From CABRXV01 sp900754955 (GTDB lineage: Bacteria > Actinomycetota > Coriobacteriia > Coriobacteriales > Eggerthellaceae): DNA of 64,000 nucleotides. The number at the start of each line of letters is the position of its first letter. The first letter of the stretch is position 1. Both the position numbers and the translations under genes were made by a program. The notes below the pieces were generated by a model, which saw only the letters and a program-made list of their open reading frames with translations, searched no databases and was not told where the DNA came from. Below are positions 48,432 through 58,792 of the stretch, one piece after another. Where the stretch lies: the NCBI GenBank assembly GCA_902475005.1, contig CABRXV010000001.1, positions 17,382 to 81,381 of the forward strand, written 5' to 3'.

Positions 48432-51400
48432 ATGTTGTCTGGTTTTCGTAAGGAGAGGTCCGCGAAGGGGGCGCGCGTTCACGCGGCACGTCATGTGAAG
48501 CCGCGCAAGACGCGCAGCGCGGCATCTCACGCTAAGTTTGAAAAAACGTCCATGGGGGGGGGTCTTTCAGTTGCTAAGCGCGGCGGCATCGTCGGCGCTG
48601 CTGCGACGTTCCTGCTCGCATGCGTGCTGGCGTTCTCGATGGCGCTGCCAGCGGGCGTTGCCATTGCTGAACCTTCCACGAAGGTTGACCCCAACACTAC
48701 GGGTACGTGGGAGAACTTCACCAATCCCGGTGGTGTAACCTCCACGCAGAACGTCGGTCGCATCTGGACCGACAAAAGCGTGTTCAACGGCAACTACACT
48801 TTCTCAGGTAGTGACGCTCTTGATGGTCGGACTGTCAACAAGGGAAACGACACCGACTTTCTGGTGAGCTTGTCTGCCCTTTCCTCCACGTCAAACCTCA
48901 AAACCACTACGACCACTACGACCCCGCTCGATATCGTGCTGGTGCTCGATGTCTCGGGCTCCATGGACGATTCCATGGGGACGACGTATACCTATACCGA
49001 GACGTACCCTTGGGGAACTTGGGGAACTTACTATATCCAGGTGAATGGTCAATGGACTCAGGTCGAGTATCACGAACCGGGCTGGTTCGATGATGACCCA
49101 GAAGGGTGGCGCTATCAAAGCGGTGGATCCTTGTACAATCCCCAGTACACCTACGTTGAGCCAAAGACCTCTGCGGATGACGGCGAGCCCTCGCATATCC
49201 AGTTCTATACGCGTCAACAGAGCAGCACTGATAAAATTGGTGCATTGAAGACCGCTGCAAATCAGTTCATCGCGTCCGTGGGCGCTATGAATGCCAACAT
49301 TGCGGATGCGGATGACCAGCATCGCATTGCTATCGTCAAGTATGCAGATGACAGCATTAGAAACGAAATCGGCGATGATCTTGCTGACGAGTGGAACGGC
49401 TACAACTACACGCAGGTTGTCAGTGACTTCTCCACCGATTCTGAGTCTTTGCAAGGCGATATCAGCGGACTTGATGCCGGTGGTGCAACATCTGCTGACT
49501 ACGGCCTCACTCTTGCTCAGCGCGTGCTTACGGGCGGTACTTACGGCCCCTATGGCGATAGAGGGACGTACGTTGGTGCACGTGACGATGCCCAGAAGGT
49601 CGTCATCTTCTTCACTGATGGCCAGCCCAATCATGGCAGCGGATGGAGCGACAGCGTTGCTGCCACTTCGGTAAACCTTGCACACGATATGAAGGCTGCG
49701 GGCACCACCGTCTACACCATCGGTGTGGTGAATGGCGCTGATCCTGAGCAAAATCCCGCGAACGCCTCCGACCTCAACAAGTATCTCCACGCCGTGTCAA
49801 GCAACTATAAAAATGCGACTGCGAGGGATTGGCGGGACGATGCCAGCTGGGATGACCTCAACCTCGGCGATCGTACGCAGAAGGATGGCGAGGACGCCAA
49901 CTACTACTTTGCTGCTTCTGATGCTGAGCAGCTGAACCAGGTCTTCGACGACATCACCTCTTCGATCACTGAAGGCCTTGGTTCTGGCTCTCCGATTGAG
50001 GAAACCACTTCGCAGGGCAACACCAATCCTGGTACCCTCACGTTCGAGGACCAGCTCGGCGATTACATGCAGGTGACTGGCACCGGTGCGGGCGCTGACA
50101 AGATTCAGCTCGCTTACGGCGATCAGATTTATACGAGCGAGAGTAAGGCCACCGAAGGCAATACCGACACCTATCATTTCGCCGATCAGACGGTCGGCGG
50201 CAACGAGGTGTATGGTTCCGCCAACCTCTCCGACCTTGTGGTGAAGGTTGAACGCAGCACTGACCTTGCAGTGGGCGACAAGATCACCGTGACCCTGCCG
50301 GCATCGCTGCTGCCGATGCGTCACTACGACGTGGACACCGACAACAACACCATGACGGTGAACGAGGCGTATCCTGTGCGTCTGTTCTATGGCGTGGCGC
50401 TCAAGGCTGATGCGAAGACAGCTCTCGGCGCCGCTTCAGGCGATGTGTATCAGGGCATTCTTAACAATATTGAGGTTTCCGAAGACGGCACGCTTGACTT
50501 CTACTCCAACGCTTTCGCGCAGAACGCCCCCAACGGCTTGACGACGGCTACGTTCACGCCCAGCGAGGGGAACAAGTTCTACTACTACACCGAGAACACC
50601 CCGCTGTATGTGGACGAAAACTGCACCACTCGTGCCACGAGTAGCGATATCGGTAGTGTTGACCGGGTCTATTACGCCGACACCTATTGGCAGACCGCAA
50701 ACGGCGTCACCTCCGAGACAACGACAGGTGTGGCGATTTTGCGCGGCGGCACTGAGTTTGACAAGATTCAGTACGACAGGCAGGGTCAGGCATACATGCC
50801 TGCCCACACCGAGCGCACCGATCGTCCCAATACGTTGGTCGCCGACAAGGAAGATTTTGAGGGTGGCAACGTCACTGGTACCGCTAGCAGCGTGCTCGTT
50901 CCTTCGTGGAACGGCGACGGCACCGTGTCTCAGGCGCTCGGCAACAACGGCAAGCTGTCGTATCCTGCGCCCGGCGACCTCGAGATCAAGAAGGAAGTCG
51001 ACTGGGGCAATGCTTCCGATAGCACCAAGACCTCCAAGAACACCTTTACGTTCCAGGTGGCTCTCGCCAATGAAGACGGAACGGCTCTGAGCGGCACCTA
51101 CAACTATGCTGTGTACGGCGCGGGCGCTGATCCCGTTCGCACCGGCACCATTTCCAACAACGGCACGGTGAGCATCACGCCCGATGAGCGTGTGCTGATC
51201 ACGGGTCTGCCTGCAGGCGCTACCTATACGGTGACTGAGCAGGGCGCCAACAGCAACGGCTTCACCACCACCGATAACTCCACGGGCGACGGTGCCAACA
51301 CCACCGACGGCGAGGTCGAAGGTGCCGTCGTTGCTGGCGGACAGCAGTCGGTTTCCTTCAAGAACACCTACAACGCAGCTCCGGTGAATCTGAATACCAA

Positions 51401-52907
51401 GGCTACGCTGCAGGTGCAGAAGAACCTGACCGGTCGTGACTGGCGTGCAACTGACGAATTCACGTTCGAGATCGACGGCCTTGCTAACGCGGCAACGGGT
51501 GAAACCGCTCCCGAGCCTGCGCAAACGACCGTCACGGTGACCGACGAGACTTCGAATTACACCGCCGCTTTCGGTGACATTACGTTTACCAAGCCTGGCG
51601 AGTATCGCTACGCTATCACCGAGGACAACGACATCGACCCGATCGACGGCATCGACTACTCCGCTGCGCGCTATCGTGCAATCGTCACAGTGACGGACAA
51701 CGGCACGGGTAATCTGGTGGTTGATTCGGTGACCATCGAGCAGCGTCTGAACGATGACGGTGTTGCACCTGAGCAGCAGCCCACTATTACCAACAATACC
51801 GTGGCGTTCACGAATAACTACGATGTGAACAACGGCACCACGAATATCGACGGCACCAAGAACTACACCGATACCACCGGCGGCAACCCGATTAACGCCG
51901 ATAAGTTCACCTTCCAGCTGAAGGCAATCGGCGGCTTCGATACCGCTGCGGGTTCGACGGGTGGATATACCGTCGACGCTGCCGATGTGCCGATGCCTGC
52001 GGGCGCTGATGCGAACCACGCTGTGACCACCACTAACACCGGTTACGGTTTCGGCTTCCCAACCATCAGCTATGACGGCAACGACGTGGGCAAGACGTTC
52101 GTCTACGAAGTGGCCGAGCTTGCTGGCACGGAAACTGGCATGAGCTACGACACCGCGACCACGCATACCGTAGAGGTTGCCGTGACCGAGGGCGAGGACC
52201 CGGAGAATCCGGGCCAGACGGTTATCGTGGCTACGCCGAACATGACGCCGCAGCAGGTCGTGTTCAACAACATGTACAATCCGACTGACGCGTCGCTGGA
52301 CGGCGAGAATGCCATTCATGGCATCAAGAACCTGACTGGTCGCGACATGCTGGAGAATGAGACCTTCTACTTCCAGCTGACCCAGACGGGCGGCCCTGCA
52401 ACCGTTGAGCCCAATGACGGCGATGCGTACGTGACGGTGCTCCAGAATCCGGAGACCGTGACGGTTGCCGCCGACGATGGCGACATGGCCTTCAACTTCA
52501 GCGATCTGACTTTCCCGCAGACGGGCGAGTACACCTTCACCGTGAACGAGGTAGCGGCCGACGGTACCGAGACGGTGGATGGCAGCGGTCTGACCTACGA
52601 CAAGAACATCTGCACGGTTACTGTTAACGTGACCGACAACAAGCAGGGTGCTCTTGTGGCGGATGTAACCTACGCAAACCATGGTCACGATGAGACTGAC
52701 CAGGCCGTGTTCACCAACACCTATAAGGCCTCGATGGACTACGGTACCGGTGGCGCTGGTGGCATCAAGGTGACCAAGCGACCAAGCAGATGCTCGATCG
52801 CACGATGGCAGAGGGCGACTACACCTTCACCATTACCGGCGAGGGCGAGGCTGCGAGCCTGGTGTCCGATGCTGATGCCAGCTTCACCAACACGGCTGCT
52901 GCCGTAG
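48432..52907 (+). CDS. Giant VWA/FctA-repeat surface adhesin, N-terminal part (frameshifted)
   Basis: 1491 codons as read; native sequence ends at about residue 1450, where an 8-bp duplication shifts the frame and the last 44 residues become nonsense. Basic N-terminus (1-50), signal peptide (about 51-82, ending AGVAIAEP), VWA domain with MIDAS DVSGS (173-177), a DUF7604-like and Cna_B-like region (about 510-980), then the first three FctA/Spy0128-type pilin repeats (GIDYSAARY, MSYDTATTH, LTYDKNICT). Such repeats form Lys-Asn isopeptide bonds. GGAGAG lies before the ATG. A G9 tract spans codons 41-44. Continues in the next entry. Confidence 0.88.
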   Translation: MLSGFRKERSAKGARVHAARHVKPRKTRSAASHAKFEKTSMGGGLSVAKRGGIVGAAATFLLACVLAFSMALPAGVAIAEPSTKVDPNTTGTWENFTNPGGVTSTQNVGRIWTDKSVFNGNYTFSGSDALDGRTVNKGNDTDFLVSLSALSSTSNLKTTTTTTTPLDIVLVLDVSGSMDDSMGTTYTYTETYPWGTWGTYYIQVNGQWTQVEYHEPGWFDDDPEGWRYQSGGSLYNPQYTYVEPKTSADDGEPSHIQFYTRQQSSTDKIGALKTAANQFIASVGAMNANIADADDQHRIAIVKYADDSIRNEIGDDLADEWNGYNYTQVVSDFSTDSESLQGDISGLDAGGATSADYGLTLAQRVLTGGTYGPYGDRGTYVGARDDAQKVVIFFTDGQPNHGSGWSDSVAATSVNLAHDMKAAGTTVYTIGVVNGADPEQNPANASDLNKYLHAVSSNYKNATARDWRDDASWDDLNLGDRTQKDGEDANYYFAASDAEQLNQVFDDITSSITEGLGSGSPIEETTSQGNTNPGTLTFEDQLGDYMQVTGTGAGADKIQLAYGDQIYTSESKATEGNTDTYHFADQTVGGNEVYGSANLSDLVVKVERSTDLAVGDKITVTLPASLLPMRHYDVDTDNNTMTVNEAYPVRLFYGVALKADAKTALGAASGDVYQGILNNIEVSEDGTLDFYSNAFAQNAPNGLTTATFTPSEGNKFYYYTENTPLYVDENCTTRATSSDIGSVDRVYYADTYWQTANGVTSETTTGVAILRGGTEFDKIQYDRQGQAYMPAHTERTDRPNTLVADKEDFEGGNVTGTASSVLVPSWNGDGTVSQALGNNGKLSYPAPGDLEIKKEVDWGNASDSTKTSKNTFTFQVALANEDGTALSGTYNYAVYGAGADPVRTGTISNNGTVSITPDERVLITGLPAGATYTVTEQGANSNGFTTTDNSTGDGANTTDGEVEGAVVAGGQQSVSFKNTYNAAPVNLNTKATLQVQKNLTGRDWRATDEFTFEIDGLANAATGETAPEPAQTTVTVTDETSNYTAAFGDITFTKPGEYRYAITEDNDIDPIDGIDYSAARYRAIVTVTDNGTGNLVVDSVTIEQRLNDDGVAPEQQPTITNNTVAFTNNYDVNNGTTNIDGTKNYTDTTGGNPINADKFTFQLKAIGGFDTAAGSTGGYTVDAADVPMPAGADANHAVTTTNTGYGFGFPTISYDGNDVGKTFVYEVAELAGTETGMSYDTATTHTVEVAVTEGEDPENPGQTVIVATPNMTPQQVVFNNMYNPTDASLDGENAIHGIKNLTGRDMLENETFYFQLTQTGGPATVEPNDGDAYVTVLQNPETVTVAADDGDMAFNFSDLTFPQTGEYTFTVNEVAADGTETVDGSGLTYDKNICTVTVNVTDNKQGALVADVTYANHGHDETDQAVFTNTYKASMDYGTGGAGGIKVTKRPSRCSIARWQRATTPSPLPARARLRAWCPMLMPASPTRLLP
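48554..48562. repeat. G9 tract in the adhesin N-terminus
   Basis: Nine G in codons M41-G44 (ATGGGGGGGGGT), ahead of the signal peptide; here the frame is open through it. Confidence 0.9.
52772..52787. repeat. 8-bp tandem duplication breaking the adhesin frame
   Basis: GACCAAGC occurs twice in direct succession. Removing one copy gives KVTKQMLDRTMAEGDYTF in one frame, the normal start of an FctA repeat. Confidence 0.93.
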
Positions 52908-55900
52908 ACGGCACTGTGACCATGGATAAACTGCAGAGCCTGAAGTTCGACCAGGATGATGCAGGCAAGACCTTCACGTTCATCGTGGATGAGGCTGACC
53001 CTGCCGAGGGTCAGGCAATTGCTGGCGTTGCCTATGACAAGAGCCAGTACAAGGTGGAGATCGCCGTGGTGGACAACGGCGACGGCACCATGCACACCGT
53101 GACTACGGTTACCAAGATCATGAACGCCGCTGGTGAGCCGGCGAACGAGGTTGTGGTTAACCAAGCCAACTCCGACGCTGAGGGCTACACCGTTCCGACC
53201 TTTGGGTTCGTGAACGACTACAACCCCAGCTCCGTGACCATTGGTGAGGATGCAGGTAACCCGATCCAGGTCACCAAGACCGTGTCGGGCGCTCCCTCCC
53301 CCGACGGAGTGAACTACGGCTTCACGCTGAAGCTGACGAGTGACAACAAGGCTGGCATCTCTGAGGGCCTGACACAGGAAGGTGACGCGTGGGTTGCCCA
53401 TGTGAACACGAACGGTGTCATCAATCAGGATGCCGAGGACGGCACGCAGGACGACAGTCAGACGGTGACGTTCGGAAACATCACGTTCACCGAGCCTGGC
53501 ACCTACATGTTTGAGGTGGCTGAGGATGCGCCTGCCGCTGATGATGGCTGGACGTTCGACACCACCCCGAAGACCGTGACCGTGGTGGTGAGCGATCTCA
53601 ACCAGGACAACCAGTACGACGGCAACCTCCACATTGCCAGCGTGACGGGCAGCCCTGTCCAGGTGACCAACCGCTACGAGGCTGGTCCCGTTGTCGTGGG
53701 CGGCGACGGTGCGCAGCAGCAGATCACGGTGAAGAAATCCGTGACGGGTGCAGACTCCACGGCTGATTTCACCTTCGATATTGCGGCAGTTGACGGGGAC
53801 GATCCCAAGTGGAACAACGTTGAGGCCGTTGCATCCCCGTACAACACCCAGACCACTATCGCTGGTGGCGTGACTCAGGCGCAGTCTAAGACCGCGACGT
53901 TCGACGCGATCCGATTCAAGGCCGAGGGCACGTATCAGTTCACCGTAACCGAGAACGGCGCAGCTGACTTCAACGCAGGAGCCGACCGCAAGGGTTGGAC
54001 CTACGACGCACATACCGTGACCGTGACGGTGACCGTTGACGACACCGACTACGACGGTCAGCTTGAGGCTTCGGTGAGCTACGACAATTCCAGCGCGAAT
54101 ACCGGTGCTGACGAGGCCGAGACTAACGCAGCTGCGTTCACCAATGCATACAATGCCACCGAAATCACGACGGGCGACGATGCTCAGACTGGCATCCAGG
54201 TGACCAAGAAGGTTACTGGCCATGATGCCATCGAGGCATTTGAGTTCTCGCTGACGCTGGCGCAGGGCCAGGATGGCTCTCACGTGTTCAAGGGCTCGGG
54301 CGACAACAAGACCGCGTTTGATGGCATGACGGTTACCACGTCTGAAGCCATTGCTGCTGGTGCAACCGAGACCAAGACCTTCGACGACATCACGTTTACC
54401 GCTGCGGGTGACTACACCTTCGTGATCGATGAGACCACCGAAAAAACCGACGGCGGTTGGACCTATGATGCTTCCACGCACGAGGTGACGGTCCACGTCA
54501 AGGACAACGGCGAGGGTGCGCTCTTCATCGAAAGCATCGACGGCAACAACCCTGAGTTCGAGAACGTCTACAAGCTCCAGCCTGCCAAGTTCCGTGCGGC
54601 ACGTTTCATGCTGCAGGGCAACAAGGTGCTGGACGGCCGTACCTGGGAGGCCGGTGACGAGTTCACCTTCACGCTGACTCCGGGTCGCGGCGACAACGTC
54701 GACGGCACGCAGATGGCCGACGGCGAGGTTGCGGCCACTATGCCTACCTCGACTTCCGACACCATCCGTCCGGCGGATGGCGACGGCTCCAAGGTGACCG
54801 ACAACTCGGCGCAGTTCACCTTCACGGACGAGCGCTTCCCTGGTGAGGATATCGTGGGCAACGAAGACGACATCTTCACCTACACCAAGCCGGGTACGTA
54901 TCGCTACCTTATCCGTGAGACGAACCCGAATGTGTCCAACCCCGGTTCAGGCATCCTGGGCGTGAGCTATGACCAGACGGTCTACCGTCTGACGGTCAAG
55001 GTCACCGACAACGGCGACGGCACCATGAGCGCCGAGGGCTCGTACACGAAGCGCAACGCTGACGGTACGTGGACTGATCTTACTGGCAGCAATGAGGTGA
55101 CATTCACTAACAAGTACTCCTCCGACGAGGTTGACATTACCTTCAACGCCTTCAAGGTGCTCGAGGGTCGCAAGACGAACATGAGGGACGACGAGTTCAT
55201 GTTCCACATGGAGTTCGCAGGCTGGGCCGCCAACGATGCGAACGCCGACCCGAATGACGATACTGCGTGGACGATGGATGACACCACGAACGCGCCCAAG
55301 ACTGCTGCAGACACCGGCAATATCGTCCGCGGTGACGTGACCTTCGGCGAGATGGCCTTTACAAAAGACAACGTGGGCTACACCTACCGCTACAAGATCA
55401 CCGAGAACGGGGGCACCGTGCCGGGCGTGACCTACGATACGAGCGCCAAATATGTGACCGCCAAGGTGACGAGCGAGCAGCAGCAGAATGCCGACGGGAC
55501 CTACACCGAGCACGTCCGTGTGGAGACGAGCGGCGAGGCCGAGTGGAATGAGCAGGCAGGTACTGCCCCTACCACTGGCGCCATCTTCACTAACACGTAC
55601 GATCCGGGTACGACTACGGTTGACACTGGCTCAGCCACTGCGAAGCTGACCAAGGTGCTGGATGGCCGCGACTGGGCTGATGGCGAGACCTTCTCGTTCA
55701 CGGTGACGGCGGATGACCAGGCTTGGAACGACACGCTGCCCACGAATGCGACCGTTGAGGTGGCGAAGCCTGAGTCTGGCAACACCGCAACCTTCGACTT
55801 CGGTCCGTTCACCTTCGACGAAGAGGGTACTTACACCTACACCGTTAAGGAGAATCCTGGTACTGCCGGCGGTATGACCTACTCGACCAACGAGGCGAAG

Positions 55901-58288
55901 ATCACCATTACGGTGACCGACAACAACAACGGCGGCTACAACACAGGTGTAACGATCACGGACAGCACCTTCACGAATAATTACAAGAGCGAGCTCGACT
56001 ACAACGAAGCCGACGCTGGCATCAACATCGTCAAGACCCTGGTGGGTCATGAGATGGACCGTGAGTTCACTTTTGAGGTGATTCCGGATAATGCGGACTC
56101 CGCGGTGAAGCTTGGCATTGACGAAGGCGGCGAGACTCTGGTCGTGAAGAGCGGTACGACTTCCGCCGATGGACTGTCTTCGGTCGGTAGCGTCGCGATG
56201 CTCGATGGCAAGGGCGAGCTCATGTTCAATCAGGGCGACGAGGGCAAGGAGTACTCCTACACCGTGCAGGAAGCCATCCCTGACCCGGTGCCCGCTGGCT
56301 ACACCTACGATGACACGGTTTACACCGTGACCATTACCACCAATGACGACGGTCAGGGCGGTATCGAGGTGTACACCAACGTCAAGGGTGGCGACTTCGA
56401 CAAGACGTTCACCTACGACAACAACGATGCGACCGAAAACGAGACCGCATACATCCCGTTCGAGAACAGCTACGACGTCTCTGGCGAGCTCGGTGGCCAG
56501 GGCACTACGAGTATCGTTGCCACCAAGACGCTGACAAACCGCCCGATGGCGGACGGCGAGTTCCACTTCACGGTGACCAATACGGCTGACCAGAAGAATA
56601 CGGTTGTCGCGAATGGCTACAACGACGCTAATGGCAGCATCACCTTCGACGGTATCAGCTACAGCACGCAGCAGATGCAGCAGGATATCGTAAACGGTTT
56701 GGCGCAGCCGGGTACGGGTGACAACACCTACGTCTACACCTACACCGTCGCCGAGGACACCGCGAACCTGGACGAGGGCGTGGCTGCAACCGACGCTGCG
56801 GGCTTCCGAATTGAGGTCACGGTGACCGACAACGGTGACGGCACGCTTGGCATCGACGTGGCCTACCCTGGTGACGCCGACGGCCTCACCTTCCGTAACA
56901 CTTACGGCGAGGGCCTGACGGGTCAGGCGACTATCCGCATCAATGGTGTCAAGGGATACAAGACGAATGGTCTTGCTGGTGCCCCTGACATCAACGGTAA
57001 GTTCGCCTTCGAGTTGACTGGCGTTGATGAGGACGGCAACCCGGCTCCGATGCCTGCAAAGACAACTGCCACCAACGACAGGGGCAACGTGGACTTCGGT
57101 GACATCACCTACACGATGGAGAACGTGTTCGGCGACACGGGCAGTCAGGATGTGGCGACCAATGCCGAGGATGCTGAGGGCGGCATCGCGGTGCAGTCCG
57201 CCGAGCGCACCAAGACCTTTACCTACACGGTGGCGGAGTCTGGTTCCGTTCCGGGCGTGGACAACGACCCGAATAGCACGGACACCTTCACCGTTACGGT
57301 GACCGATCACGGTGACGGCAGCCTCTCAGTGGAGACGAGCCCCAACCAGGAGCATGGCCTTGCGCTCTTCGGCTTCACGAATGAGTACAACGTCGACCCG
57401 GCGACCAGCTCGCCCACGGTTGACGGCAGCCTCACCATCACCAAGAACCTCACTGGCCGCGATCTGGCCGAGGGCGAGTTCACGGTGGTCATGACCGACG
57501 CCAATGACGCCCAGGTGTCCCAGGGCGTGAACGACGCCAACGGCAACATTGCACTCGACGCCATCACCTTCACCAAGCCTGGTGACTATGTCTACGCCCT
57601 CTATGAGGCGCCTGGCAGCAAGGGCGGCGTGACCTACGACACCGCTCGCTACAAGGCGACGGCGCACGTGACCGACAACGGCGACGGCACCATGTCCGTG
57701 ACGTGGGACTTCGCCAACGCTGCGGACGAGGCGATCGATGCCATCACCTTCAACAACACCTATGAGGCTGCTCCCACGAGCGTTATTCTTGGCGGCTCTA
57801 AGGTGCTCGACGGCCGCGAGCTCGCTGCGAACGAGTTCCAGTTCCAGCTGGCTGACAAGGACGGCAACGTCCTGCAGACCGTGGCTAACGCTGCCGACGG
57901 CGGCTTCAGCTTCGACTCGATCACCTACGACCAGGCAGGTACCTACGAGTACGTGATCTCCGAGGTGAAGGGCGATGCTGAGGGCGTGACCTACGACGAG
58001 ACGACCTATGCGGTCAAGGTGGTTGTGACCGACGGCGGTGAAGGCAAGCTCAGCGTGACCGAGCTCACCTACAACGGCAAGGCCGAGCTGCCGGTGTTTG
58101 CGAACAGCTACACCGAGCCCGCGGCCCCGGCTGTCGTCGACGAGCCCGAAGAGGTTCTGCCTCAGACGGGCGACACGCTGCCCACGTTGCTCGCTGGTGT
58201 GGCCGCGGTAGCCGTGATGGCGCTCGCCGTGCTCGGCTTCGCAGCCTTCAAGCTGCGTCGCGGGAAGAACGCGCACCGCATGAAGTAG
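52790..58288 (+). CDS. Giant VWA/FctA-repeat surface adhesin, C-terminal part with LPQTG anchor
   Basis: 1832 codons as read; no ribosome site at its first ATG, so it is the continuation of the preceding entry. About twelve FctA/Spy0128-type repeats of 110-190 residues, each ending in F(T/E/K)N.Y and holding a (V/L)(S/T)YD.(T/S)xY-like strand with TVTVTDNGDG; 15 in all with the upstream ones. C-terminus: LPQTG sortase signal at 1790-1794, a membrane helix (TLLAGVAAVAVMALAVLGFAAF) and a KLRRGKN tail. Restoring the frame gives one protein of 3282 residues covalently fixed to the wall. No sortase gene is in the window. Confidence 0.9.
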   Translation: MLDRTMAEGDYTFTITGEGEAASLVSDADASFTNTAAAVDGTVTMDKLQSLKFDQDDAGKTFTFIVDEADPAEGQAIAGVAYDKSQYKVEIAVVDNGDGTMHTVTTVTKIMNAAGEPANEVVVNQANSDAEGYTVPTFGFVNDYNPSSVTIGEDAGNPIQVTKTVSGAPSPDGVNYGFTLKLTSDNKAGISEGLTQEGDAWVAHVNTNGVINQDAEDGTQDDSQTVTFGNITFTEPGTYMFEVAEDAPAADDGWTFDTTPKTVTVVVSDLNQDNQYDGNLHIASVTGSPVQVTNRYEAGPVVVGGDGAQQQITVKKSVTGADSTADFTFDIAAVDGDDPKWNNVEAVASPYNTQTTIAGGVTQAQSKTATFDAIRFKAEGTYQFTVTENGAADFNAGADRKGWTYDAHTVTVTVTVDDTDYDGQLEASVSYDNSSANTGADEAETNAAAFTNAYNATEITTGDDAQTGIQVTKKVTGHDAIEAFEFSLTLAQGQDGSHVFKGSGDNKTAFDGMTVTTSEAIAAGATETKTFDDITFTAAGDYTFVIDETTEKTDGGWTYDASTHEVTVHVKDNGEGALFIESIDGNNPEFENVYKLQPAKFRAARFMLQGNKVLDGRTWEAGDEFTFTLTPGRGDNVDGTQMADGEVAATMPTSTSDTIRPADGDGSKVTDNSAQFTFTDERFPGEDIVGNEDDIFTYTKPGTYRYLIRETNPNVSNPGSGILGVSYDQTVYRLTVKVTDNGDGTMSAEGSYTKRNADGTWTDLTGSNEVTFTNKYSSDEVDITFNAFKVLEGRKTNMRDDEFMFHMEFAGWAANDANADPNDDTAWTMDDTTNAPKTAADTGNIVRGDVTFGEMAFTKDNVGYTYRYKITENGGTVPGVTYDTSAKYVTAKVTSEQQQNADGTYTEHVRVETSGEAEWNEQAGTAPTTGAIFTNTYDPGTTTVDTGSATAKLTKVLDGRDWADGETFSFTVTADDQAWNDTLPTNATVEVAKPESGNTATFDFGPFTFDEEGTYTYTVKENPGTAGGMTYSTNEAKITITVTDNNNGGYNTGVTITDSTFTNNYKSELDYNEADAGINIVKTLVGHEMDREFTFEVIPDNADSAVKLGIDEGGETLVVKSGTTSADGLSSVGSVAMLDGKGELMFNQGDEGKEYSYTVQEAIPDPVPAGYTYDDTVYTVTITTNDDGQGGIEVYTNVKGGDFDKTFTYDNNDATENETAYIPFENSYDVSGELGGQGTTSIVATKTLTNRPMADGEFHFTVTNTADQKNTVVANGYNDANGSITFDGISYSTQQMQQDIVNGLAQPGTGDNTYVYTYTVAEDTANLDEGVAATDAAGFRIEVTVTDNGDGTLGIDVAYPGDADGLTFRNTYGEGLTGQATIRINGVKGYKTNGLAGAPDINGKFAFELTGVDEDGNPAPMPAKTTATNDRGNVDFGDITYTMENVFGDTGSQDVATNAEDAEGGIAVQSAERTKTFTYTVAESGSVPGVDNDPNSTDTFTVTVTDHGDGSLSVETSPNQEHGLALFGFTNEYNVDPATSSPTVDGSLTITKNLTGRDLAEGEFTVVMTDANDAQVSQGVNDANGNIALDAITFTKPGDYVYALYEAPGSKGGVTYDTARYKATAHVTDNGDGTMSVTWDFANAADEAIDAITFNNTYEAAPTSVILGGSKVLDGRELAANEFQFQLADKDGNVLQTVANAADGGFSFDSITYDQAGTYEYVISEVKGDAEGVTYDETTYAVKVVVTDGGEGKLSVTELTYNGKAELPVFANSYTEPAAPAVVDEPEEVLPQTGDTLPTLLAGVAAVAVMALAVLGFAAFKLRRGKNAHRMK

Positions 58289-58349
58289 AGCGCGGGCGAA
58301 GTGCCTGCCGCACCATAACCGAACGCGGTTGAGGCATTGCTGTAAGAGG

Positions 58350-58383
58350 GCGGCCCGGCTCGAAACAACGAGTCGGGCCGCTT
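58350..58383 (+). terminator. Terminator after the adhesin gene
   Basis: 13-bp stem GCGGCCCGGCTCG / CGAGTCGGGCCGC (one G-T pair), 6-nt loop, TT only; stable but with a poor T run. Confidence 0.65.
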
Positions 58384-58447
58384 GCGTTAAAAGATGCGCA
58401 GCGCACAGGTTCGACGCGCGGTGCGTCTTCAAGAGGGGTTGGTCGAC

Positions 58448-58792
58448 ATGCGTTGGAGCATCGTCATGAAGAAGCGCGCCGCGGACCTGTTCGATCAGGG
58501 CGTCGGCTTCAAGGCGGCTGCGACACGTTTGGGCATCGCGCAGGATACGGTGCGCGAGTGGGCGTGCGTGTACAAGGCGCTCGGGCGCGAAGGGTTGTGC
58601 GCGCGGGGCGTGCGTCGCAGCTACGCACCCGAGGTGAAGCTGGCAGCGGCTCGTGCGCGCGTGGACGAAGGCTTGCCGGTGGTGGACGTGATGGCACGGT
58701 TCGGCGTGGCGAACCGTCGCCAGATCAAGGACTGGAGCGCGCTCTACGAACAGGGCGGCCCCGCGGCTTTCGGTCTCCCCGACGACGCATAA
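58448..58792 (+). CDS. Orphan helix-turn-helix protein, IS3 OrfA-like
   Basis: 114 residues, two tandem HTH units: FDQGVGFKAAATRLGIAQDTVREWACVYKALGREGL and YAPEVKLAAARARVDEGLPVVDVMARFGVANRRQIKDWSALYEQGGPAAF. This is the arrangement of IS3/IS150-type OrfA, but no OrfB integrase or terminal repeats follow. Start at ATG with AGAGGGG 9 nt upstream; an in-frame ATG at 58394 is less likely. It may be a domesticated transposase part or a regulator of the adhesin next to it (inference). Confidence 0.78.
   Translation: MRWSIVMKKRAADLFDQGVGFKAAATRLGIAQDTVREWACVYKALGREGLCARGVRRSYAPEVKLAAARARVDEGLPVVDVMARFGVANRRQIKDWSALYEQGGPAAFGLPDDA

Noticed and set aside
50436..52688. 750-codon frame antisense to the adhesin
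   Set aside because: It mirrors the repetitive adhesin codons, has no ribosome site and no recognisable domain; the same holds for 52739-54496 and 55631-57310.
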